Of a stretch of 64,000 nucleotides of DNA, positions 31,004 through 38,771 are shown piece by piece (positions within the stretch are counted from its first letter, which is position 1; each line of letters opens with the position of its first letter). The DNA lies in NCBI GenBank assembly GCA_937949995.1, contig CALFEO010000025.1, forward strand, positions 1 to 64,000, read 5' to 3'. The notes under the pieces are model-generated. The model saw only the letters and a list, made by a program, of their open reading frames with translations. It was not told the origin of the DNA and ran no database searches. Both the position numbers and the translations under genes were made by a program. This DNA comes from an uncultured bacterium. Lineage in GTDB: Bacteria > Patescibacteriota > Patescibacteriia > 2-12-FULL-60-25.

Positions 31004-32083
31004 TTACGTAAGTAGCATCGCATCTCCGAATGAGTAAAATCTATAGTCATTATTGATCGCTTCTTCGTACGCTTTGAGTACAAACTTGCGTCCTTCATCA
31101 TCAACCTTCATCTTACTTTGCGCAAAAGCGGATACCAACATGATAAGAGTCGACTCCGGTAAATGAAAATTGGTTATCATGACATCCACAACCCTAAACT
31201 CATCCCCCGGCGTAATAAACAAATCCGTAAAACCCAAGAAATCCTTTAAACCCCCTTTAGCAAAGGGGGACATCCCGCCTTGGCGGGATTGGGGGATTTG
31301 CGCCGCGGCTTCGAGGGATCTAACACTCGTCGTACCCACAGCCACAACTCTCCCGCCATTTTTCTTTGTCTCATTAACCATGTCCGCCGTCTCTCGGCTA
31401 ACCTCTACCCACTCCTGATGCATCTCATGATCTTCAACTTTCTCTGTCATTACCGGCCTAAAAGTCCCCAGTCCAACATGAAGTGTCACGTATGCAATAT
31501 TCACACCCATATCACGAAGCTTTTGCAACAGTTCCGGAGTAAAATGAAATCCGGCTGTCGGTGCCGCAACCGAACCTGTTGTTTTTGCGTAAACTGTTTG
31601 ATAGTCATCCGCATCGTTCGGGGCTTGTTTTACATACGGTGGAGTCGGCACTTGACCGAATTTTTCCGCAAAAGCAAAAACCGTATCATGCGAAATATTA
31701 AAACGGATAATTACAGTGCCATCGTCAAGCTTGGATTCAACTTTAGCATTCACGTCATCATCGAAACTGATCATGTCGCCGCACGCAATCTTTTTTCCGG
31801 GCTTTGCCAAAACAATCCAAGCATCTCCCTCCGGACGCAATAAAAATATCTCCAGTCGCTTCTCTTCTTTATAGCCCGTCAATCTGGCGCGAAAAACTTT
31901 GCTGTTATTAACCACCAGCAAATCTCCCGAACGTAAATAATCGGTAATTTCAAAAAAATGCCGATGATCTCTACTTTTACGAGCACAATCCAAAACCATG
32001 AGTTTTGAATGGTCTCTGGGCTTGATCGGAGTCTGCGCTATGCTCTCTTCCGGCAAGTTATAATAAAAATCTTTGGTTAACAT
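31004..32083 (-). CDS. queA: tRNA preQ1(34) S-adenosylmethionine ribosyltransferase-isomerase, with repeat insert
   Basis: Transfers the ribosyl part of SAM to preQ1 in tRNA to make epoxyqueuosine. The 359-residue protein has LPEESIAQTP (residues 8-17), MVLD, the central PTAGFHFT and the C-terminal NFHLPESTLIMLVSAFA. ATG 32083 is preferred over a TTG two codons upstream. Between GTTSVRSLEAAAQ and FLGFTDLF it carries about 17 extra residues from a family K palindromic element (31249-31300). Its stop codon abuts a family H repeat. No other queuosine gene lies in the window, so the enzyme may use scavenged preQ1-tRNA. Confidence 0.95.
   Translation of the reverse strand: MLTKDFYYNLPEESIAQTPIKPRDHSKLMVLDCARKSRDHRHFFEITDYLRSGDLLVVNNSKVFRARLTGYKEEKRLEIFLLRPEGDAWIVLAKPGKKIACGDMISFDDDVNAKVESKLDDGTVIIRFNISHDTVFAFAEKFGQVPTPPYVKQAPNDADDYQTVYAKTTGSVAAPTAGFHFTPELLQKLRDMGVNIAYVTLHVGLGTFRPVMTEKVEDHEMHQEWVEVSRETADMVNETKKNGGRVVAVGTTSVRSLEAAAQIPQSRQGGMSPFAKGGLKDFLGFTDLFITPGDEFRVVDVMITNFHLPESTLIMLVSAFAQSKMKVDDEGRKFVLKAYEEAINNDYRFYSFGDAMLLT
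31249..31300. repeat. Palindromic element, family K, inside queA
   Basis: On the + strand: hairpin CCCCCTTTAG / CAAAGGGGG, then a second hairpin ATCCCGCC / GGCGGGAT, then GGGGGATT. Same plan as in rsmA (3579-3629) but with a different second stem and the opposite orientation relative to the gene. Read in frame without a stop. Confidence 0.85.
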
Positions 32084-32111
32084 AGCCAAATACTAGTCTA
32101 TAACCAAGATC

Positions 32112-32140
32112 TTGCCAAGTTTCGCGTGTTCTGGTATCGT
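32112..32140 (+). promoter_or_regulatory. rpmE promoter
   Basis: TTGCCA at 32112-32117, 17-nt spacer, TATCGT at 32135-32140, then 9 nt to the ATG. Predicts a leaderless mRNA. Confidence 0.65.
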
Positions 32141-32149
32141 ACACGCGTT

Positions 32150-32452
32150 ATGAAAGCAGATATCCATCCCAAGTATTTCACGGATGCCAAAATCAATTGC
32201 GCTTGCGGCAATGTAATCGAAGCCGGCTCAACAGTGCCCGAAATTCACGTTGAGCTTTGTTCCAATTGCCATCCTTTTTATACCGGTAAAAAGGTTCTTT
32301 TGGATACCGAGGGCCGCGTGGAAAAGTTCAAATCCAAACAGGCTGCCAAAAAAGAAGACGCGCAGAGCAAAAAACAGAAAGCCGAAAAACGTGCAGTTGC
32401 CCGCGCCAAGAAAAAGGAAGCCAAACAACCCGAGTTTTTAATCGAAGCTTAG
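32150..32452 (+). CDS. rpmE: Ribosomal protein bL31, long basic tail
   Basis: Large-subunit bridge protein. The 100-residue product has the zinc-type core: MKADIHPKYF, CACG and CSNCHPFYTGKK. After about residue 65 it carries an extra Lys/Ala-rich tail of about 35 residues (KKEDAQSKKQKAEKRAVARAK region), longer than usual bL31 (about 65-85 residues). The rpmE-prfA order is conserved widely in bacteria. Both genes are separated by a strong hairpin at 32460-32541. Confidence 0.93.
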   Translation: MKADIHPKYFTDAKINCACGNVIEAGSTVPEIHVELCSNCHPFYTGKKVLLDTEGRVEKFKSKQAAKKEDAQSKKQKAEKRAVARAKKKEAKQPEFLIEA

Positions 32453-32459
32453 TAATTAT

Positions 32460-32541
32460 AAAATACCCCGTCTCTGCCGCGGAGCCTTTTACATCAAAAT
32501 ATTTGATGCCGGCTCAAAGCGAAAGACATAAGGGGTATTTT
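32460..32541. terminator. Structured terminator between rpmE and prfA
   Basis: Outer stem AAATACCCC / GGGGTATTT, inner stems GAGCC / GGCTC and ATCAAA / TTTGAT, then T-rich sequence. It may attenuate rather than fully stop transcription into prfA, which starts 15 nt later. Confidence 0.7.
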
Positions 32542-32555
32542 TGTTTTGTTTAAAT

Positions 32556-33623
32556 ATGAAATCTCTGATCGAAGAATTGGCGGATGCCCGCATTAAATTG
32601 CAGGATTTGGAATCAAAAATGTCTGATCCTGCGGTTTTAGCGAACCAAAAATTACTTCGCGACACTTCGCGCGCTTATAACTCGGCCAAAATTTTGGTCG
32701 AAAAAGGCGAGTCTTATGCTCGAGCGGCCGCCAATGTAAAAGAAGCGGAAGAATCTTTGGATCTGGGTGATGCCGAACTGCGCGATTTGGCTTTGGCGGA
32801 AATGCCTTTGCTGGAAGTTGAATTACAGCGTTCAAAACAAGAATTTGAGTCGGCTCTTATTCCGCCCGGCCCCTACGATCACAGTAATGCCATTATCGAA
32901 ATCCGTGCCGGAGTCGGCGGTGAAGAAGCGGCTATTTTTGCGGCCGATCTTTTCAGGATGTATGCGCGCTATGCCGAAAACAAGGGCTGGAAAACCGGCT
33001 TGGTATCAAGCTCTCCCGCTGAACAAGGCGGTTATAAGGAAATAATATTTACCGTTAACGGACAAAACGCCTACGGAACATTGAAAACCGAAATGGGTGT
33101 TCATCGCGTACAACGTGTTCCGGCCACCGAAAAACAAGGTCGCGTCCATACTTCCACGGCATCGGTCGCTGTCTTGCCCGAGCTCGAAGAAGAGGAATAC
33201 GTCATCGATTCCAAAGATTTGCGTATCGATACATTTTGCGCCGGCGGGAAAGGCGGACAATCGGTCAACACGACTTATTCTGCGGTTCGCATCACGCACA
33301 TCCCAACCAATACCGTGGTAAACTGCCAAGACGAACGTTCACAAACCCAAAACCGTGAGCGAGCCATGCAGATTTTGCGCGCCCGTCTTTGGGAAGAGGA
33401 AGAGCGCAAACGCAACGAGGCTCTCTCGCGTGAACGCCGCGAACAAATCGGCTCGGGTGACAGATCCGAAAAAATCCGTACCTACAATTACCCGCAAGAT
33501 CGCATTACCGATCATCGCATTAAAAAAAGCTGGCATAACATCAATTTGATATTGGATGGCGATTTGGATGCTGTTATTTCGGCTGTTAAAAGCGGACAAA
33601 TGGGCCAAGATGATGAAGATTAA
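32556..33623 (+). CDS. prfA: Peptide chain release factor 1
   Basis: RF1 reads UAA and UAG. The 355-residue product has the PxT recognition motif (RVPATEKQGRVHTSTA) and the catalytic GGQ loop (CAGGKGGQSVN), followed by TTYSAVRITHIPT. The start at 32556 is the first ATG after the structured terminator. Together with prfB this gives the full release-factor set. Confidence 0.97.
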   Translation: MKSLIEELADARIKLQDLESKMSDPAVLANQKLLRDTSRAYNSAKILVEKGESYARAAANVKEAEESLDLGDAELRDLALAEMPLLEVELQRSKQEFESALIPPGPYDHSNAIIEIRAGVGGEEAAIFAADLFRMYARYAENKGWKTGLVSSSPAEQGGYKEIIFTVNGQNAYGTLKTEMGVHRVQRVPATEKQGRVHTSTASVAVLPELEEEEYVIDSKDLRIDTFCAGGKGGQSVNTTYSAVRITHIPTNTVVNCQDERSQTQNRERAMQILRARLWEEEERKRNEALSRERREQIGSGDRSEKIRTYNYPQDRITDHRIKKSWHNINLILDGDLDAVISAVKSGQMGQDDED

Positions 33624-33700
33624 AACTGATTTTTAGCTAAACATAAACATAATTCACTGAAATCGCTTGTTCAATCACGATTCGCCATTAGAGTCGAGGG

Positions 33701-33729
33701 TTGACAAAAAGCGATTTTTTTGCTTTACT
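33701..33729 (+). promoter_or_regulatory. Promoter of the first lipoprotein gene
   Basis: TTGACA at 33701-33706, 17-nt spacer, TTTACT at 33724-33729; the leader is about 65 nt and includes GGTGGTGGGAA before the ATG. Confidence 0.65.
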
Positions 33730-33801
33730 GAGATATAATTCAAACAAATCAAGTCAAAAACAAAAGGCTCGATGGCCTAAAAAACAAAAAGGTGGTGGGA
33801 A

Positions 33802-34677
33802 ATGTCGGCAAAAACAAACTTGTTCGTTCTTTCAATTTTTTGTTTGTGTGCGCAAGGATGCTCTCTTGATACCGAGGGAGCATTTACCATGGCCGAAGAC
33901 ACGGATGCCGCAGATCAAGCGGTTCCCGACGCTCCCGTGGATGCAGGCTCTGATGAAACGAACGTACCGGATGTCACGGAGGATATTTCGCCCGATTCGT
34001 CTTTGGATGCATTGCCGGAAGCTGACGTCGTTCCTGACGTCGTCGCGGATACCGCGGATGAATCCGATTCACCGGAAGACGTTATCGACGACGTTTCTCC
34101 TGATGCAATCCAAGACGCTGCTCCGGACGCGGAAGACGCGGCCGATGTCATCGAAACCGATTCTCCGCTCGACTCCCCGGTTGATTCACCCGAGGCCGAC
34201 GCTTTGGAACCGGTCGAATGCTTCGGTGTTCCCACCGAAGCCGGCAACGTCATGATCTGTGCCGAACTGCCCAACGGCACCGGCAAAAGCCTGATGATCA
34301 AGGCGGGGCTGGATTATCCCGACGGATCCGGTCTTACGGATGTTCCGTTCAAGTCAGTTTGCTGGACAGTTGTGGGAGTTGGCGACCTGGCCTGTTTCCC
34401 TTGTCCGGGAGACAGTGTCTGTTGGCCTGTTCCCGATGGTGGCCTGGATCATTCTCCGGCTCTAGCCGGAACCGTGGTCAAATTTCAGCCGGGTATCGCC
34501 GATTATCCGGGCGGGAGCATGAAAAACACGTTGTGCAACTTGGGTAAGTGCCATCAAGGCCGTTACACACTCTATTCCGGTCATGCGCCCATCTGCAGCG
34601 TCGAAACCGACGGCACTATCACCGGCGGTACCTATGAGGGCGGGGGAACCGACATCAAGATTGTCTGCCAACTATAA
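33802..34677 (+). CDS. Secreted lipoprotein with Asp-rich linker
   Basis: A 291-residue lipoprotein. The signal peptide ends in the lipobox CAQGC (Cys20). Residues 25-135 are a low-complexity Asp/Ala/Pro/Val/Ser linker (PDAPVDAGSDETNVPDV style). Residues 140-291 form a Cys-rich globular domain with about ten cysteines, which suggests disulphides outside the cell. Asp-rich lipoproteins of this type are typical of Myxococcota and similar predators, so horizontal transfer is possible. It shares a C-terminal domain pattern with the gene at 35144 (GT, two hydrophobics, xxPG, then spaced cysteines). Confidence 0.85.
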   Translation: MSAKTNLFVLSIFCLCAQGCSLDTEGAFTMAEDTDAADQAVPDAPVDAGSDETNVPDVTEDISPDSSLDALPEADVVPDVVADTADESDSPEDVIDDVSPDAIQDAAPDAEDAADVIETDSPLDSPVDSPEADALEPVECFGVPTEAGNVMICAELPNGTGKSLMIKAGLDYPDGSGLTDVPFKSVCWTVVGVGDLACFPCPGDSVCWPVPDGGLDHSPALAGTVVKFQPGIADYPGGSMKNTLCNLGKCHQGRYTLYSGHAPICSVETDGTITGGTYEGGGTDIKIVCQL

Positions 34678-35010
34678 GCTGCAAGCTACTGGCTGCTAGC
34701 TGCTAGCCTGACCAACACCCATTTGTCATTTCTACGCCCTAGGCGCATCGGATGTGAGAAATCTCTATCCAAGCAACTTTGATGGCTGACGGGTATCATT
34801 CACCATCGCTCAGATCTGCTTCAAGCTTCTTGAAGCAGATTTTTTGTTTATATTCAGCCAAATATGTCTACATAAACACGTAGGGATAAACCTCGTGTTT
34901 ATCCGTGCTTTATAGATGTCATCTCGGCACGGATAAACACAAGGTTTATCCCTACGAATACTGTTTGGCTGGTAGCTAGTAGCTGGTAGCTCGTGGCTAT
35001 ATATAGTTGA
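34678..35010. repeat. Repeat cluster: families H, G and F between lipoprotein genes
   Basis: H at 34676-34708, G at 34724-34770, a hairpin CTGCTTCAAGC / CTTGAAGCAGA with T-run at 34809-34846 (probable terminator of the first lipoprotein gene), F at 34881-34962 and H at 34970-34998. The rest to 35143 is the leader and promoter of the next gene (TTGACA at 35007). Confidence 0.75.
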
Positions 35011-35143
35011 CAAATTCGTTGATTTATGTTGGAATGACACAAATGCGCAAATACCGCGTTCTAGTAACATAGTCGCGTATTTGCGCCTCAAAACGCTCGT
35101 TACATCAACTTGTCACATCGATACGGAAGAGGAAGGTGAGACC

Positions 35144-35929
35144 ATGAGAACCATTGCCACACTGTTGACGCTTGTCGCGATCATCTTGCTTGGAGTCGCT
35201 TGCGACTCGGGCGAGGAGGCTGATTTCACGCCCGGCAACACGCCGGCCGACATCCCCCGCGAGGCTTCCTCTCCGGATGCCAAGGTTGCGGAAGATGCTC
35301 CAGTGGTCGACACGGCTCCGGAAGAGCCGGATGCCATCAAATGCTCGCCCGATTCATGGGTACCTTGCGAGGACGTCTGCGAAGGCGGTCGTATGAATTG
35401 CCAAGAGGATTTGACTCTCGGCGAGTGCGAATGCCCTGATTCGGGTGCCAAGCCCGATGCCGAACCCGAGCCGTTCTCGTCGGAATGCGACCAGTACGGC
35501 GAAACCGGCAAGGTCGTTGTTTACGCAAAGGCCCCGATCAAGGCCGATCACGTCATCTCTTTGGGAGGCTGGATCAACTTCCCCAACTGGATGGGCGATG
35601 TCGATACGGTCGGCGGCCTCTGGTGCCATGGCTTGCCAAGCAAGAATCGGCTCATCTGCGAGCCCAGCCTCGACAACGGTGACACCGCCGAAGTCGTGGA
35701 CGGCACGATCCTCGAGATGTGGCCCGGTCTTTCGCCTTACACGGCCGAGAATCCGGAGCAGGAGCAAACCTCCTGGTATTGCGAAGAGGACGATTGTCCC
35801 GTGGGCGACTTCCTTGTCTGCAAGGGCAAGAAAGAAGTCTGCGGTGCCCGCAGCGGCGTCCTCTCGGGTGACATGAGTTACTCGAAAAACGAAGCCGGAT
35901 GGAGCAACCTCGCCTGTCAGGTGAAGTGA
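35144..35929 (+). CDS. Secreted lipoprotein, paralogue of the previous one
   Basis: A 261-residue lipoprotein with signal helix LLTLVAIILLGVAC; Cys20 is the likely lipidation site although the lipobox is not ideal. A Pro/Glu/Asp linker follows, then a Cys-rich part. The region GTILEMWPGLSPY then a C-x4-C and later C corresponds to GTVVKFQPGIADY in the gene at 33802. The gene has a GAGGAAGGTGAG site before the ATG. The frame stays open further upstream but this start gives a proper signal peptide. Confidence 0.83.
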   Translation: MRTIATLLTLVAIILLGVACDSGEEADFTPGNTPADIPREASSPDAKVAEDAPVVDTAPEEPDAIKCSPDSWVPCEDVCEGGRMNCQEDLTLGECECPDSGAKPDAEPEPFSSECDQYGETGKVVVYAKAPIKADHVISLGGWINFPNWMGDVDTVGGLWCHGLPSKNRLICEPSLDNGDTAEVVDGTILEMWPGLSPYTAENPEQEQTSWYCEEDDCPVGDFLVCKGKKEVCGARSGVLSGDMSYSKNEAGWSNLACQVK

Positions 35930-36002
35930 TCCATTCGTTGTACATTCTCTCTTAATACAAAGAGCCTCAATTTGAAGGCTCTTTTTCATTTATTGTGTTA
36001 CC

Positions 36003-36101
36003 GTAGGGGTAAACCTAGTGTTTACCCGTTCTGACGCCACAGGCGAGACTGGTTGGCGATACTTTGGTACGGGCGATCACTAGGATGCGCCCCTACGAAA
36101 A
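36003..36101. repeat. Family F hairpin repeat
   Basis: CGTAGGGGTAAACCTAGTG at the left and a worn complement ending GCCCCTACG at the right. A short hairpin with T-run (GAGCC / GGCTC, TTTTT) at 35961-35985 before it is the likely terminator of the second lipoprotein gene. Confidence 0.7.
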
Positions 36102-36248
36102 AGTGCCTCGGTTTTCCGCCCCATTAACCCTTTTTAATCGACGTTCTATGTTCTAAGTTCGAGGTTCGATGTTAGGGGGTTGACAATTCCGCTAAAATAT
36201 GGTGAATTTCCTGTAATTCGAACCGTGAAAAAACCGTAAGGAGGGATC

Positions 36249-36782
36249 ATGAAACATATGGAAACCGCTCTATTGTCCGGCATCATATTTTTGCTGGGAT
36301 CCGGCATCACCGCTTGTGATGGCGGTGAAGAAACCGATTGCTCTTGTGTCAACGATGTCTGTTCTTGCCCAGTCGATCACGGCTTGGACAAGGTCGAAGT
36401 CTTTGTCACTTATGCCATGCATGAGGGCAAAGAAGCGGCTAAGCCCGGCCTCGAGGTCAAGGGCACCTTTCAACTCCAATTCGAGGAGGTCGAGCCGGAG
36501 CCTGTGTCTTGTCAAACAAAACTAAAGGACACAGAGGCCGATCTGCAATGCTCTCTGGGTATGCTTCCTGTAACCGGAGAGCTCAACTTTATGGTCATGG
36601 TCCCTGAGGCCGAGGGCGATCCTGCTCCCGCCTGCCAAACCAAGTTGCGGGAAAATTGCCGTGGTACCCTGCAAGTCGAGATGTTTCGCGACGGCCGGGG
36701 CAACATCCTCGAAAACATGTTGGTCGTCCATCCCGATTACCCGCTCGGATATGTGGCCTACCGCGTCCGCATCCCCGAATAA
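36249..36782 (+). CDS. Secreted lipoprotein, third of the cluster
   Basis: A 177-residue lipoprotein. The signal helix LLSGIIFLLGSGITAC leads to Cys23, followed by a Cys-rich knuckle (DCSCVNDVCSCP) and a beta-rich domain with two repeated CQTKL units (residues about 90 and 130). The two CQTKL units, 40 residues apart, suggest an internal duplication. TAAGGAGGGATC gives an excellent ribosome binding site. Function unknown. Confidence 0.83.
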   Translation: MKHMETALLSGIIFLLGSGITACDGGEETDCSCVNDVCSCPVDHGLDKVEVFVTYAMHEGKEAAKPGLEVKGTFQLQFEEVEPEPVSCQTKLKDTEADLQCSLGMLPVTGELNFMVMVPEAEGDPAPACQTKLRENCRGTLQVEMFRDGRGNILENMLVVHPDYPLGYVAYRVRIPE

Positions 36783-36791
36783 AGCCCAGGT

Positions 36792-36820
36792 TGACGAAAA
36801 AGTCAGCTTTTGGTACACTC
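36792..36820 (+). promoter_or_regulatory. rpsB promoter
   Basis: TTGACG at 36792-36797, 17-nt spacer, TACACT at 36815-36820. It lies 10 nt after the lipoprotein stop. Confidence 0.7.
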
Positions 36821-36827
36821 ATCGCGC

Positions 36828-37007
36828 CTAGTAATAGGCGCTTTTTAAATCACAGTCTGTTCACGACGACTCATCTTTTGCCTTAATGTTCCAAGGGCCT
36901 GTCGCCGGTTTGGCAACCGGGGATCCTTGCGGACAGCAAAAGAGCGGGTTAAGGCCCGATTGGTTATTGCAGGCAACGCCTTCAATTATCATCGGTTAAA
37001 ACATCAT
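36828..37007 (+). promoter_or_regulatory. rpsB: Structured leader of the rpsB transcript
   Basis: About 180 nt of non-coding leader. A first hairpin GCGCC / GGCGC ends in TTTTT (an early terminator or attenuator at 36825-36848). Then nested stems: CTGTC / GACAG enclosing CCGGTT / AACCGG, with CAAGG / CCTTG competing. It may be an S2-binding autoregulatory leader as known for rpsB in other bacteria, but I do not see a known motif. Confidence 0.5.
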
Positions 37008-37766
37008 ATGCCAAAAGTTCCAACATTAGTTGAAATGCTCGAATCAGGCGTGCATTTTGGTCATCGCACGTCCAAGTGGCACCCGAACATGAAAAAACAC
37101 ATTTTCGGCGCCAAAAACGGCATTCACATTATTAATTTAGAGGCCACGCAAAAAGCTTTGGAGGAAGCTGCCGCTTTTTGCAAACAAATTACCATGCGCG
37201 GAGGCACGGTTCTTTTTGTAGGTACCAAAAAACAAGCCGCTCCGATTATCGAAAAATTTGCGTCTGACGCCAAGATGCCCTATATAACCAAGCGTTGGTT
37301 GGGCGGTACTTTGACCAATTTTTCGGTTATCGCGCAAATGCTGAAAAAATATAAAGATCTTAAGCGCAAGCAGGAAAAAGGCGAGCTGGGTAAATATACC
37401 AAACTCGAACAGTTAAAATTTAACGAGCAAATTGCGGTTTTGGATGAAAAGGTCGGTGGTATTCAAGACATGAATCGCATTCCCGAAGCCATCTTTATCT
37501 CTGATATTCACAAAGATAATACGGCTTTGGCCGAAGCCATGAGAAGGGGAGTAAAGATCGTGGCCGCCTGCGATACCAACGTTAACCCTCACAAAGTCGA
37601 TTATCCGATTCCGGCCAATGACGATGCCGTCAAATCCATCGAACTCATCGTTGGTACAATTGCCGCCGCCTGCAAAGAAGGCAAAGCCGAATGGGAGTCA
37701 AACCGTTCCCGCTTGGGCGGCGCACTCATCCAAACCGGAGCCCGCAAAACCCCGAAGCAGGTTTAA
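37008..37766 (+). CDS. rpsB: Ribosomal protein uS2
   Basis: Small-subunit protein S2. The 252-residue product has the family signature LLESGVHFGHRTSKWHPNM-like region (residues 8-27), FVGTKKQA near residue 67, the RWLGGTLTNF motif near residue 100 and FISDIHKDNTALAEA near residue 165. The start at 37008 comes after the structured leader; the upstream open frame lacks homology. It precedes tsf as in most bacteria, but a 270-bp repeat block intervenes. Confidence 0.97.
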   Translation: MPKVPTLVEMLESGVHFGHRTSKWHPNMKKHIFGAKNGIHIINLEATQKALEEAAAFCKQITMRGGTVLFVGTKKQAAPIIEKFASDAKMPYITKRWLGGTLTNFSVIAQMLKKYKDLKRKQEKGELGKYTKLEQLKFNEQIAVLDEKVGGIQDMNRIPEAIFISDIHKDNTALAEAMRRGVKIVAACDTNVNPHKVDYPIPANDDAVKSIELIVGTIAAACKEGKAEWESNRSRLGGALIQTGARKTPKQV

Positions 37767-37769
37767 AAT

Positions 37770-38030
37770 AATGCATAGTGTATAATGCACAATGCATAAT
37801 TAAAAATACAAAATGAAGGAATCGCTCCCTTCTTAAGGGGCGGGTCGCGATATTAATTATATTGTTAATCAATTACCTACACCATGCATCATACATTATG
37901 CATTTTGCATTGAGTTTAGTTAATCAATTACCAACACCATGCATTATGCACTTTGCATTATGAATTCAGTATAATTAATCAAGCACCAACATTTTTAATT
38001 TTTAATTCTTAATTTTTAATTAGTATTTTG
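37770..38030. repeat. Family D MITE-like element and family E words between rpsB and tsf
   Basis: Arms of ATGCATAATGCA-type words (37776-37800 and 37880-37970) flank a core that includes CTTCTTAAGGGGCGGGTCG (37835-37855). The core recurs in reverse complement at 45060-45100. The junction word TTAATCAATTACC(A/T)ACA occurs twice. Family E (ATTCTTAATTTTTAATT) follows at 37995-38022. Confidence 0.8.
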
Positions 38031-38035
38031 AAGTT

Positions 38036-38644
38036 ATGGCTGATGCAAAACTTGTGGCCGATCTGCGCGCCAAAACCGGCGCCGGAATGATGGCCTGTAA
38101 AAAAGCCTTGGACGAAGCCGGGGATGATATGGAAAAGGCGATGGAGCTCTTGCGTAAAAGCGGAGAGCTGAAAGCCGCTAAAAAATCCGCGGAACGTACC
38201 ACGGCCGAAGGTATCTTTGTAACTTACGTTCACCATAATAAAAAGCTGGCCGCCATGCTCGAGCTTCAATGCGAATCCGATTTCGTGGCTCGCAATGATG
38301 ATTTTACGGCTTTCGCCAATGACTTGGTGATGCAAGTGGCCGCTATGGGCCCCGTATACGTTTCACCCGAGCAAATCCCCGAAACCGATTTAGCCAAGCA
38401 AAAAGAAATGTTCATGCAAGAAATGGCTAACGATAATAAGCCCGAGGATATAAAAGCAAAAATTCTGCAAGGCAAAGTCGACAAATGGTACAATGATGTT
38501 TGTCTCCTCAGACAGAGTTTCTTCAAGGATGAAGAGAAGACAATCGAACAAATGATTAACGAAAAAATCGCCACCATCGGAGAAAAAATCGTTGTCGCCC
38601 GTTTTGTTCGCTGGGAAATCGGTTCAACTCCCGGCGCTTGCTGA
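38036..38644 (+). CDS. tsf: Elongation factor Ts
   Basis: Guanine-nucleotide exchange factor of EF-Tu. The 202-residue protein has the UBA-like N-terminus (LVADLRAKTGAGMMACKKAL), the TAEGIF element near residue 56 and the NDDF/CESDFVARN core near residue 80. It is the short form (about 200 rather than 280 residues), as in Thermus and cyanobacteria. The start is the ATG at 38036. It is followed by a terminator. Confidence 0.96.
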   Translation: MADAKLVADLRAKTGAGMMACKKALDEAGDDMEKAMELLRKSGELKAAKKSAERTTAEGIFVTYVHHNKKLAAMLELQCESDFVARNDDFTAFANDLVMQVAAMGPVYVSPEQIPETDLAKQKEMFMQEMANDNKPEDIKAKILQGKVDKWYNDVCLLRQSFFKDEEKTIEQMINEKIATIGEKIVVARFVRWEIGSTPGAC

Positions 38645-38660
38645 TTTAGATAAAGCCGGA

Positions 38661-38689
38661 AAAATCTCGTCTTAACGGCGGGATTTTTT
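38661..38689 (+). terminator. Terminator of tsf
   Basis: AAATCTCG / CGGGATTT stem, then T-run. Confidence 0.85.
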
Positions 38690-38771
38690 GATTGCCGGGT
38701 CAATCGATTGTTACGCATTGCTTTTTCGTGCTATAATTTGCTTATTAAGCCAATTTTTTTGATCTTTATTT

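Noticed and set aside
35354..35989. Long reverse frame antisense to the second lipoprotein gene
   Set aside because: It has no start signal and arises from the GC-rich codon pattern of the forward gene, which has a signal peptide and ribosome binding site.
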